Notes under the pieces: generated by a model | Seen by the model: the letters and a program-made list of their open reading frames with translations, nothing else | Database searches by the model: none | What the model was told of the DNA's origin: nothing | Position numbers and translations under genes: made by a program | Assembly (NCBI GenBank): GCA_002869885.2 | Contig: NEWR02000002.1 | Span: 1-40,851, forward strand | Reading direction: 5' to 3' | From: Nitrospira sp. CG24C | Lineage (GTDB): Bacteria; Nitrospirota; Nitrospiria; Nitrospirales; Nitrospiraceae | Length of the DNA: 40,851 nucleotides | In this document: positions 7,999 to 15,116 of the stretch, piece by piece | How positions within the stretch are numbered: position 1 is the first letter of the stretch | Layout of the letters: each line of letters starts with the position of its first letter

Positions 7999-8048
7999 AA
8001 GAGCGAAGTAGGGAAAACCAGAGGGCTCGCGCGCATTTGGGACCGCAA

Positions 8049-8318
8049 ATGAAGGATACAACGCCAGAAGTCGATGCCCGCTATGGAGACATGCTCATGC
8101 AGCGATCCGGAGAAGAACGACTCAAGATGGGGTGCGCGATGCGCGAGACAGCGCGTGCTTTCGTCGAAGCCTCTATACGGGAGCAAAACCCACAGGCCAC
8201 CCCTGAAGCTGTCCGCAAAGGCTTCTTCCTCCGCTTCTACGGACACGAATTCGATGCCGAATCCCGTGCCAAGATCCTCGCCGCCATCGAGTCTGCAGGC
8301 CCTCCCGTTACCAGGTAG
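8049..8318 (+). CDS. Small conserved hypothetical protein
   Basis: About 89 residues from ATG 8049, which has TTTGGGA six bases upstream; an in-frame TTG at 8037 is less likely. Soluble, helical, no signal peptide. The N-terminal half (VDARYGDMLMQRSGEERLKM) and FFLRFYGHEF look like a conserved family that I have seen annotated only as hypothetical. Function unknown. It lies between two hairpin repeats and is probably transcribed alone. Confidence 0.75.
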   Translation: MKDTTPEVDARYGDMLMQRSGEERLKMGCAMRETARAFVEASIREQNPQATPEAVRKGFFLRFYGHEFDAESRAKILAAIESAGPPVTR

Positions 8319-8351
8319 CCGATCTTCGCTTCACCCGCCTTCGTTTGTCGC

Positions 8352-8462
8352 TCTCGTTCATTTGGTTTCTTTGGTTTCTTTGGTTTGTTTCGTTCGTCCG
8401 ATCGGTGAACCAGATGAACCAAACAAACAAAACAAACCAAAGAAACCAGACCAACCAGGTTC
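8352..8462. repeat. Family 1 hairpin repeat, full-length copy
   Basis: One of the two longest copies. The TG arm has units GGTTTCTTT (twice) and GGTTTGTTT; the AC arm has AAACAAACC, AAAGAAACC and AGACCAACC. The loop GTTCGTCCGATCGGTGAACC is found again, exactly inverted, in the copy at 10118-10222. It ends 37 bases before the pssA start. Confidence 0.85.
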
Positions 8463-8499
8463 TAGACATTCCTAGCCATCCCGCGTAGATTTTCCAATC

Positions 8500-9126
8500 G
8501 TGGCCCCCACTCCTCCCAAACACTTCTCGATGATCCGCGAGTTTCACTTGGCCGACTTTCTGACGCTGGCCAACGCCGCGAGCGGGCTCGGGGTCGTGTT
8601 GTTCAGCATGCTCTACATGGGTAGCCAGTCGCCGGCCCATTTCTTCGCCGCTACGGCCTTCACGCCGGCGGCGCTGCTCTTCGACTGGCTCGATGGCCGT
8701 GTCGCCCGATGGCGGCGCAAGCATTCGGCGCTCGGGCGCGAGTTGGATTCGCTGGCGGACCTCATCTCGTTCGGAGTCGCTCCGGCGGCACTCGGATTCG
8801 CCGCAGGCATGAGAGGCGGGTGGGACTGGATTGCGCTGATATATTTTGTCTGCTGCGGAGTCAGTCGACTGGCCCGGTACAACGTGACCGCCGAGAGCCT
8901 CTCGGAGGGCGGAGACAAGGTGGCCTACTTCGAAGGCACCCCCATTCCCACGACCATGCTCTTGACCGGCGTGCTCGCCTTTGCCGGCTGGCAGGGCCGA
9001 CTGGGCGAGAATCTGTATTGGGGCGCATGGACTCTCGGGCCTGCCGACCTGCACCCGTTATCCTTGCTGTTCGTCCTATCCGGAACCTTGATGGTCAGCA
9101 AAACATTGCGCATTCCCAAAGTGTAA
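8500..9126 (+). CDS. pssA: CDP-diacylglycerol--serine O-phosphatidyltransferase
   Basis: Makes phosphatidylserine, the precursor of phosphatidylethanolamine; an integral membrane enzyme. 208 residues with about six hydrophobic segments. The CDP-alcohol phosphotransferase signature DGxxAR-x8-G-x3-D-x3-D is complete: D65, G66, A69, R70, G79, D83 and D87. The GTG start at 8500 is the longest option; ATG 8530 would remove ten non-conserved residues and is also plausible, since neither has a clear Shine-Dalgarno. No phosphatidylserine decarboxylase gene is adjacent, although the two are often paired. Both flanks are family 1 repeats. Confidence 0.9.
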   Translation: MAPTPPKHFSMIREFHLADFLTLANAASGLGVVLFSMLYMGSQSPAHFFAATAFTPAALLFDWLDGRVARWRRKHSALGRELDSLADLISFGVAPAALGFAAGMRGGWDWIALIYFVCCGVSRLARYNVTAESLSEGGDKVAYFEGTPIPTTMLLTGVLAFAGWQGRLGENLYWGAWTLGPADLHPLSLLFVLSGTLMVSKTLRIPKV

Positions 9127-9136
9127 CGAGATCTCG

Positions 9137-9214
9137 TCTATCTGGTTCATTTGGTTTGTCTGGTTCCTCTGGTTGGAGTTTCCGATCCGACCAACAAGAC
9201 AGACAAGATAAACC
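9137..9214. repeat. Family 1 hairpin repeat, copy 5
   Basis: A TG arm with TCTGGTTCA and TTTGGTTTG, a loop GGAGTTTCCGATCCGACC, then an AC arm ACAAGACAGACAAGATAAACC. The loop is a diverged inverted version of the one at 10045-10070. The following 9215-9461 holds a pyrimidine-rich stretch and an AT-rich patch near 9350-9370, but no gene. Confidence 0.8.
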
Positions 9215-9461
9215 AGTCCCACGTCGCGCCAGTCTCGATCTTCGCGCTCTTCTCCTCCTCCCCCACACAGACCAGGCCTCCGTCGCGCGTTTCCCGCCCA
9301 TCGCGCTCGTCTCGCCGTTATCTCTCTTCAATCTTCAGCTCTCATCACTCTCTAACTAATTAATAATACAACCATTTCCCAGTCACACCGCTTGATTTTC
9401 AGGAATGAAAACGGTATCTCCGTGCAACCTCATGGACCGGCGTATCTCACGAGGAGGGAGT

Positions 9462-9974
9462 ATGAGCGCACCGGTACCGCGCGATCGAATCAAGAAAACA
9501 ATCCTTGTGATCCGTGGTCATAAGGTCATAGTGGATGCTGACTTGGCTGAACTGTATGGCGTGTCAACGAAGGTGTTGAACCAGGCCGTGAAGCGGAACA
9601 ACGATCGTTTTCCCAAGGACTTCATATTTCGCCTGACTAATCAAGAGAAGTTGGAGGTGGTCACAAACTGTGACCACCTCCGCAAACTGAAATTCTCGAC
9701 GGTTCAGCCATTCGCCTTTACCGAACACGGTGCAGTGATGGTGGCAAGCGTCCTCAATTCAAAACGGGCGATTGAGATGAGTATTTATGTAGTCAGAGCA
9801 TTTGTGGAATTGCGAGAAATGTTGGGGACGCACAGAGCATTGGCACAGAAATTAGGCGAGCTTGAGCAACAAGTTGGATCACACGATAGCCATATCCAAT
9901 CCCTCTTCGACGCCATCCGCCAGCTCATGGAACCGCCTCCCTCGAAATCCCGCCGCATTGGATTCAAGGCTTGA
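9462..9974 (+). CDS. ORF6N-domain protein
   Basis: A 170-residue protein with an N-terminal ORF6N domain (about 10-105), a DNA-binding-type domain common in phage and accessory loci. Typical stretches are VIRGHKVIVDADLAELYGV, NDRFPKDFIFRLT and FAFTEHGAVMVASVLNS. A C-terminal coiled coil (about 120-155) has LAQKLGELEQQVGSHDSHI. Start ATG 9462 is preceded by GAGGAGGGAGT; the ATG at 9405 has no such signal. It is flanked by family 1 repeats on both sides and contains a perfect palindrome at 9653-9681. Probably an accessory gene; its exact role is unknown. Confidence 0.87.
   Translation: MSAPVPRDRIKKTILVIRGHKVIVDADLAELYGVSTKVLNQAVKRNNDRFPKDFIFRLTNQEKLEVVTNCDHLRKLKFSTVQPFAFTEHGAVMVASVLNSKRAIEMSIYVVRAFVELREMLGTHRALAQKLGELEQQVGSHDSHIQSLFDAIRQLMEPPPSKSRRIGFKA
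9653..9681. repeat. Perfect palindrome inside the ORF6N gene
   Basis: GGAGGTGGTCACA (9653-9665) and TGTGACCACCTCC (9669-9681) are exact complements, with a three-base loop AAC. It encodes part of LEVVTNCDHLRK. A 13-bp perfect stem in coding DNA is unlikely by chance and could be a folding signal or a protein-binding site. Confidence 0.8.
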
Positions 9975-9991
9975 GGGGAAGCCCATCAGGT

Positions 9992-10076
9992 CTCGTCGAT
10001 CTGGTTCATCTGGTCTATTTGGTTTATCTCGTTTATTTCGTTTGTCTTGTTGGCCGGACTGGAAACCCAACCAGAT
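9992..10076. repeat. Family 1 hairpin repeat, copy 6
   Basis: A TG arm TCTGGTTCA, TCTGGTCTA, TTTGGTTTA and so on, a loop GGCCGGACTGGAAACCCAACC, and a very short AC arm. The gap 10077-10117 carries the GC-rich tail CGCGTTTCCCGCCAGTCCCG, which also flanks other copies (9280-9310, 10230). Confidence 0.75.
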
Positions 10077-10117
10077 AGACCCGTTTCGCGCGTTTCCCGC
10101 CAGTCCCGCTCGTCACT

Positions 10118-10222
10118 CTCGTTCATCTGGTCTATCTGGTTTGTTTGGTTCATCTGGTTCACCGATCGGACGAACGAAACAAACCAAAGAAACTAAACAA
10201 ACGAAATAAACCAGATAGACCA
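10118..10222. repeat. Family 1 hairpin repeat, copy 7
   Basis: The TG arm runs up to GGTTCACCGATCGGACGAAC, the exact inverse of the loop of the 8352 copy. An AC arm, AAACAAACCAAAGAAACTAA, follows. From 10223 to 10416 only short direct repeats (AACTCAGAAC twice, 10311-10332) and the hsdR leader are seen. Confidence 0.8.
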
Positions 10223-10416
10223 TTCCCCAAGTCCCGCCAGTCGCTCTCCACCGCACAGACCAGACAGACCCCCTCAGCCCTTCTCCTACATCTCAGCACT
10301 GGACCAGACAACTCAGAACCCATAACTCAGAACTTCCCTGATGGGGCGGGGTGATTTCTCGTGGGGAAAGGGTTATTCTTCGGCGAAATTCTAGCCCTAC
10401 AATCAGTGGTTAAGGC

Positions 10417-12780
10417 ATGATCAACGAAGCCGATACTTGCCGGAAATATGTCCTCCCGAAGCTCATAGCAGCAGGCTGGGATAACGACCCACGCTCCTTT
10501 ACCGAACAGAAAACATTTACAGATGGTCGGATCGTCTTAATCGGCGAGAAAGTCCGGCGTCGACCTCAGAAACGAGCAGACTATCTCTTGCGCTACACCC
10601 GCGACTTCGTGATAGCCGTCGTTGAAGCCAAAGCCGCATACAAATCACCAAGCGATGGGATGCAACAGGCGAAGGTCTATGCCGAAGTCCTCGGGCTGAA
10701 ATTCGCCTATGCGACCAATGGGCATGGCATTGTGGAGTTCGACTTTCTCACGGGTAAGGAACGGGAGCTTGAAAGCTTTCCGACTCCTGACGAACTCTGG
10801 CAGCGACTCCGCGTAGGCGAGAAGCTCAAGGACGATACGGCAGCCGAACGGCTGCTCACACCCTACAACCATCTCTCAGGAAAGAGCCCGCGCTACTACC
10901 AAGACATTGCCATCAATCGAACCGTGCAATCGATCTTGCAAGGCAAGCGTCGCATTCTCCTGACAATGGCGACAGGGACTGGGAAGACGGTAGTTGCGTT
11001 TCAGATTTGTTGGAAGCTGTGGCAAGCGCGTTGGAATAGGCCCGGCGAATACCGCCGTCCGAAAATTCTTTATTTGGCCGACCGGAATATTTTGATCGAT
11101 GATCCCAAGGACAAGATCTTTACCCCGTTTGGCGATGCACGCTGGAAAATCGAAAACGGGGAAGTCAACAAAGGCCGCGAGATGTACTTCGCGATTTATC
11201 AGGCGATAGCCAAGGATGAGCATCGCCCAGGCCTGTATAAAGAATATGCGCGTGATTTCTTCGATCTGATCATCGTGGACGAGTGCCATCGGGGAAGCGC
11301 AAGGGATGAGAGCAATTGGCGGGAGATTCTGGACTACTTCGAACCAGCCCATCAGCTCGGCATGACAGCCACGCCGTTGCGAGAGGACAATCGCGACACC
11401 TATTCCTACTTCGGCAACCCGATTTACACCTACAGTCTCCGGCAGGGCATAGACGACGGGTTCTTAGCGCCCTATCGGGTGCATCGAGTGGTCAGTGCAT
11501 GGGACGCAGCCGGATGGCGCCCAAGCCAGGGGGATCTTGATCGTTATGGCCGTGCGATTCCAGACGACGAATATCACACCAAGGATTTTGAGCGCGTTGT
11601 CGCACTCCGCGCGAGGACGCAGGCGATTGCCCGGCATCTGACGGATTTCATGAAGAAGACAGACCGCTTCGCCAAGACCATCGTGTTTTGTGTGGACCAG
11701 GAGCATGCCGCAGACATGCGACAAGCGCTGAACAATCTCAATACGGATGTGACCCAGCAACACGCTGACTACGTCTGTCGGGTGACGTCGGATGAAGGAG
11801 ATGTCGGGCGTGGGCATTTGGGACGATTTCAAGAGTTGGAAAAGGACACACCGGTGATCCTTACCACTTCTCAACTCCTCACCACCGGTGTCGATGCGCC
11901 GACGTGCAAGAACATCGTGCTGGCAAGGGTGGTCAACTCGATGACCGAGTTCAAGCAGATGATCGGTCGAGGCACGCGCGTGCGTGATGATTACAACAAA
12001 TTGTACTTCAACATTCTGGACTATACCGGTTCTGCCACACGACTATTTGCTGATCCGGACTTCGACGGCGATCCGGTGTTGATCACTGAAGAGCAAGTTG
12101 ATGAAGCCGGCGTAACGGTACCGAAGACCTATGAGATCGTCGAGGAACAGCCGGTCATGGCGGAGAAGGAGGACACATTTCAGATCTCAGATGACACGGA
12201 AGGAGAGCGCCGCAAATTCTATTTTGATGGTGGGCAGGTGGAGATTGTTGCGCATATTGTCCATGAACTCGATCCGGACGGCAAGCAGTTGCGCGTGGTC
12301 AGGTTTACAGAGTACACGGCAGACAAGGTGCGCACTCTCTATCCTTCCGCACCGGAGCTGCGCGAGCAATGGGCGAATCCCGAGAAGCGGTCTGAAATTA
12401 TTCAGCGCCTAGAAGAGCGCGGAATTGATTTCGACAGCCTGGCTACGGCGGCCAATCAACCGGATGCCGACCCCTTTGACCTCCTATGTCATCTGGCGTT
12501 TAATGCGCCCCTGCGAACCAGGCGGGAGCGAGCAGACCGACTGAAGAAAGAAAAGAAAGACTTCTTCGACCAATATGGTCCCGAAGCCAAGGCGATTCTC
12601 AACGATCTCCTGGAGAAGTATGCCGAACACGGAACGGCGCAATTCATCTTGCCGGATGTGCTGCATGTCCCGCCGATCTCTGAGCGAGGGAATGTCGTGG
12701 AGATCGCCAGCCTGTTCGGTGGACCGGACCAGTTGCGCCAGGCCGTTACGCAGTTGCAGACCTTACTTTATGCTGCATAA
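10417..12780 (+). CDS. hsdR: Type I restriction enzyme, R subunit
   Basis: Motor and nuclease subunit of a type I restriction-modification complex, which cuts unmodified foreign DNA after ATP-driven translocation. 787 residues. The N-terminal nuclease carries the PD-(D/E)xK residues D55, E70 and K72 (ADYLL...VVEAK). The helicase core has Walker A ATGTGKT ending at 191, DECH at 288-291, GMTATP at 315-320 and the late motif MIGRGTRVR. The C-terminal part resembles the EcoEI-type R domain. The frame is intact with all key residues present, so it is probably functional. ATG 10417 has TAAGG close upstream. The gene order hsdR, accessory gene, hsdM, hsdS is preserved downstream. Confidence 0.96.
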   Translation: MINEADTCRKYVLPKLIAAGWDNDPRSFTEQKTFTDGRIVLIGEKVRRRPQKRADYLLRYTRDFVIAVVEAKAAYKSPSDGMQQAKVYAEVLGLKFAYATNGHGIVEFDFLTGKERELESFPTPDELWQRLRVGEKLKDDTAAERLLTPYNHLSGKSPRYYQDIAINRTVQSILQGKRRILLTMATGTGKTVVAFQICWKLWQARWNRPGEYRRPKILYLADRNILIDDPKDKIFTPFGDARWKIENGEVNKGREMYFAIYQAIAKDEHRPGLYKEYARDFFDLIIVDECHRGSARDESNWREILDYFEPAHQLGMTATPLREDNRDTYSYFGNPIYTYSLRQGIDDGFLAPYRVHRVVSAWDAAGWRPSQGDLDRYGRAIPDDEYHTKDFERVVALRARTQAIARHLTDFMKKTDRFAKTIVFCVDQEHAADMRQALNNLNTDVTQQHADYVCRVTSDEGDVGRGHLGRFQELEKDTPVILTTSQLLTTGVDAPTCKNIVLARVVNSMTEFKQMIGRGTRVRDDYNKLYFNILDYTGSATRLFADPDFDGDPVLITEEQVDEAGVTVPKTYEIVEEQPVMAEKEDTFQISDDTEGERRKFYFDGGQVEIVAHIVHELDPDGKQLRVVRFTEYTADKVRTLYPSAPELREQWANPEKRSEIIQRLEERGIDFDSLATAANQPDADPFDLLCHLAFNAPLRTRRERADRLKKEKKDFFDQYGPEAKAILNDLLEKYAEHGTAQFILPDVLHVPPISERGNVVEIASLFGGPDQLRQAVTQLQTLLYAA

Positions 12781-12781
12781 A

Positions 12782-12856
12782 GTATCTCAAATCTCAAATT
12801 TCAGATCTCACATCTGAGATATGCCATTTGAAATCTGAGATTTGAAATTTCCCCAA
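12782..12856. repeat. Family 4 AATCTGAGATTT repeat, hsdR-S23 gap
   Basis: The whole gap is composed of units such as ATCTCAAATCTCAAATTTC and, inverted, GAAATCTGAGATTTGAAATT. It can fold on itself. Further copies lie at 13145-13173, 13351-13400, 13484-13535 and 14579-14615, all inside this locus. Confidence 0.85.
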
Positions 12857-12864
12857 GGGACGCC

Positions 12865-13359
12865 ATGAAGTACAAACGCTTCGAAGATCTTCCCGTTTGG
12901 CAAGCGGCCATTGAACTAGCAATGAAAACCTACGCCTTCACCAGTCACGACGCCTTTCGCCGCCACGCGGGCTTGCGCGATCAACTAGAACGCGCAACGC
13001 TCTCCATCTCTAATAACATCGCCGAAGGCTTCGAGCGCGGCAGCACGAACGAACTCCTGGCGTTTCTGTACATAGCCCGCGGCTCCGCCGGTGAAGTCCG
13101 GTCCATGCATTGTCTCCTCGAACGTGTCTCCGAATTCTCTCCTCTGCAATCTGAGATCTGCGATCTGAAATCCCGTGCTGAGCAGGCATCACGGCAGCTC
13201 TACGGCTGGATCGAGCAACTCAAGAATGGCGACATCACCGGCCAACGGCACCTGAACGACAACACTCGCGCTCGTACGGCAGTGAAGCAGGACCAAGACG
13301 CGTTTCTCCAAGAACTAGACCGCATTCGCCAATCCGGCAAAGATGCATCCGACATTTGA
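12865..13359 (+). CDS. Four-helix-bundle (S23/Avd-like) protein in hsd locus
   Basis: A 164-residue protein. Residues 1-95 match the small four-helix-bundle family first seen as 23S rRNA intervening-sequence proteins and related to Avd of diversity-generating retroelements: YKRFEDLPVWQAAIELA, LRDQLERATLSISNNIAEGF, ELLAFLYIARGSAGEVRS. A less typical tail follows. Residues around 95-103 (LQSEICDLKS) are encoded by the family 4 repeat, and the stop codon is also within a repeat unit. ATG 12865 has GGGA upstream. Genes of this family often sit between restriction-modification genes, but the role there is not known. No reverse transcriptase is present, so a diversity-generating element is not supported. 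Confidence 0.85.
   Translation: MKYKRFEDLPVWQAAIELAMKTYAFTSHDAFRRHAGLRDQLERATLSISNNIAEGFERGSTNELLAFLYIARGSAGEVRSMHCLLERVSEFSPLQSEICDLKSRAEQASRQLYGWIEQLKNGDITGQRHLNDNTRARTAVKQDQDAFLQELDRIRQSGKDASDI
13145..13173. repeat. Family 4 repeat inside the S23-like gene
   Basis: TGCAATCTGAGATCTGCGAT and the following CTGAAATCCC are in frame and encode about ten residues (LQSEICDLKS). The repeat lengthens the protein without breaking it. Confidence 0.75.
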
Positions 13360-13400
13360 AATTGTTATTTGCGATTTGAAATCTGAGTTTTGAGATCGTA
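13351..13400. repeat. Family 4 repeat after the S23-like gene
   Basis: Units ATTTGAAATTG, GATTTGAAATCTGAG and TTTTGAGATCG. The stop codon of the S23-like gene (TGA, 13357-13359) is part of the first unit. Confidence 0.75.
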
Positions 13401-13425
13401 TGGTCGCTCTCTGAAATTGGGGATT

Positions 13426-13530
13426 ATGGCTGAAGCAAAACAATCAGCAGCCTCAGTGTGGACCCCCCAGCAACTCGGCAGCTGGCTCCATCTGCTATCT
13501 GCAATATGTAATCTGAAATCTGTGATCTGA
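13426..13530 (+). pseudogene. 34-codon ORF with duplicated hsdM 5' sequence
   Basis: An ATG-initiated frame of 34 residues whose middle, WTPQQLGSW, mimics the hsdM N terminus (TTAQQLGSL). The DNA CCCAGCAACTCGGCAGC is identical at 13466-13482 and 13582-13598. Its last ten residues are read from a family 4 repeat. I interpret it as a broken duplicate of an hsdM-like start rather than a functional gene; it could instead be a leader peptide for hsdM. Confidence 0.45.
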
Positions 13531-13535
13531 GATTA
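13484..13535. repeat. Family 4 repeat before hsdM
   Basis: Units ATCTGCTATCTGCAATATG, AATCTGAAATCTG and GATCTGAGATTAAGG. The last one supplies the AAGGA that serves as hsdM ribosome binding site. Confidence 0.75.
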
Positions 13536-13541
13536 AGGAAC

Positions 13542-15116
13542 ATGGCCAAGAAAACACACTCAACCGTACCGCTCACCACCGCCCAGCAACTCGGCAGCCT
13601 CATTAAGTCTGCGCGCGACATCATGCGCAAGGATAAGGGGCTGAATGGCGATCTCGACCGCCTACCCATGCTCACTTGGATCATGTTCCTGAAGTTCCTG
13701 GACGATCTGGAACAAATCCGAGAAACCGACGCCAAGCTCGCAGGCAAACGCTTCCGTCACACCATCGAACCGCCCTATCGCTGGCGTGACTGGGCCGCGA
13801 AGCCAGACGGCATCACCGGCGACGAATTGATAGCCTTCGTGAACAACGAAGAAGCGCGCGGTCCCGACGGCAAGAAAGGCCCCGGTCTATTCGCCTACCT
13901 CCGCAGCTTGCAAGGCGCCAACGGCGGCGATCGCCGCGACGTAATCGCCACTGTTTTCAAAGGCACAGTCAACCGCATGATCAACGGCTACCTCCTGCGC
14001 GATGTGGTCAACAAAGTCCACGGTATTCACTTCACATCCTCCGGCGAAATCCACACCCTCGGCCATCTCTACGAGTCCATGCTCAAGGAAATGCGCGACG
14101 CCGCCGGGGATTCCGGCGAGTTCTACACCCCGCGCGCCGTCGTCCGCTTCATGGTTGCCGTCACCGATCCCAGGTTAGGGGAGACCCTCCTCGATCCCGC
14201 CTGCGGCACCGGCGGCTTCTTGGTCGAATCATTCGAGCATCTGCGAAAGCAATGCAAGCGAGCCGAGCATTATGCCGTCCTCCAATCCGAAAGCCTCTTG
14301 GGCGGGGAGGCGAAATCGCTTCCCTATCTGCTGGCGCAAATGAACCTCCTCTTGCATGGTTTGGAAACGCCCAGGATCGATCCGCTCAACAGCCTGCGCG
14401 TAGCGTTAAAAGAGATTGGCGACCGCGATCGTGTCGATATCATCCTGACCAATCCGCCATTCGGTGGCGAAGAAGAGCGCGGCATCCGCTCCAACTTTCC
14501 GGAGGATAAGCAGACTTCCGAAACCGCCTTACTTTTCCTCCAGCTGATCATGCGCAAGCTCCGGCGCCCTGGCGCGCATTCTGAAATGCGCGATCTCAAA
14601 TCTCAGATCTCACGGGGAGGCCGAGCCGGTGTCGTTGTTCCCAATGGCACCCTATTCGGCGACGGCGTCTGTGCTCGCATCAAGGAAGAACTCTTGAAGG
14701 ACTTCAACCTTCACACGATTGTCCGTCTGCCCAACGGCGTCTTCGCACCTTACACAGGCATTCCGACGAATCTTCTCTTCTTTGACCGCTCTGGCCCTAC
14801 CAAAGATGTTTGGTACTACGAGCAACCGCTCCCCGAAGGCCGGAAGAACTACACCAAGACTCAGCCGATTCAATTTGAAGAATTCGCCGACTGTATCGCC
14901 TGGTGGCACAAGCGCAAAGAGAACGACTGCGCCTGGAAAGTCCCCGCCGCTGACATTCTCAAGAACGGCTGCAACCTCGACATCAAGAATCCTCGCGGCA
15001 AAGTCGACTTCGAGCACTTGCCTCCGGAACAACTCGCCGACGATATTCTAAAAAAAGAACAACGCATCGCTGAGATCATGAGCGAGATTCAGAAGTTACT
15101 GGGAGAAGGCCTATGA
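13542..15116 (+). CDS. hsdM: Type I restriction-modification, M subunit
   Basis: N6-adenine DNA methyltransferase subunit that marks host DNA and forms the core of the restriction complex. 524 residues. A helical N-terminal domain (1-160) has TAQQLGSLIKSARDIMRKD. The S-adenosylmethionine motif DPACGTGG is at 218-225 and the catalytic NPPF at 304-307. Residues about 346-360 (HSEMRDLKSQISRGG) are encoded by an in-frame family 4 repeat and look like an inserted surface loop. The frame is otherwise whole. ATG 13542 has AAGGA six bases upstream. It overlaps hsdS by four bases (ATGA), so the two are translationally coupled. Confidence 0.96.
   Translation: MAKKTHSTVPLTTAQQLGSLIKSARDIMRKDKGLNGDLDRLPMLTWIMFLKFLDDLEQIRETDAKLAGKRFRHTIEPPYRWRDWAAKPDGITGDELIAFVNNEEARGPDGKKGPGLFAYLRSLQGANGGDRRDVIATVFKGTVNRMINGYLLRDVVNKVHGIHFTSSGEIHTLGHLYESMLKEMRDAAGDSGEFYTPRAVVRFMVAVTDPRLGETLLDPACGTGGFLVESFEHLRKQCKRAEHYAVLQSESLLGGEAKSLPYLLAQMNLLLHGLETPRIDPLNSLRVALKEIGDRDRVDIILTNPPFGGEEERGIRSNFPEDKQTSETALLFLQLIMRKLRRPGAHSEMRDLKSQISRGGRAGVVVPNGTLFGDGVCARIKEELLKDFNLHTIVRLPNGVFAPYTGIPTNLLFFDRSGPTKDVWYYEQPLPEGRKNYTKTQPIQFEEFADCIAWWHKRKENDCAWKVPAADILKNGCNLDIKNPRGKVDFEHLPPEQLADDILKKEQRIAEIMSEIQKLLGEGL
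14579..14615. repeat. Family 4 repeat inside hsdM
   Basis: TTCTGAAATGCGCGATCTCA and AATCTCAGATCTCACGG are repeat units read in frame. They fall between the catalytic motif and the conserved GRAGVVVPNGTLFGDG segment, a place where an extra loop can be tolerated. Confidence 0.8.

Noticed and set aside
8308..9054. 248-codon minus-strand ORF over pssA and the family 1 repeat
   Set aside because: Overlaps the intact pssA gene; its C-terminal Trp/Phe-rich and Asn/Gln-rich stretches are just the 9-nt repeat read as three-residue repeats.
8352..10222. CRISPR array
   Set aside because: The regular spacing is a degenerate 9-nt unit with inverted arms, not identical repeats with unique spacers, and no cas genes are present.
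12865..13359. Diversity-generating retroelement based on the Avd-like gene
   Set aside because: No reverse transcriptase, template or variable repeat pair is found nearby.
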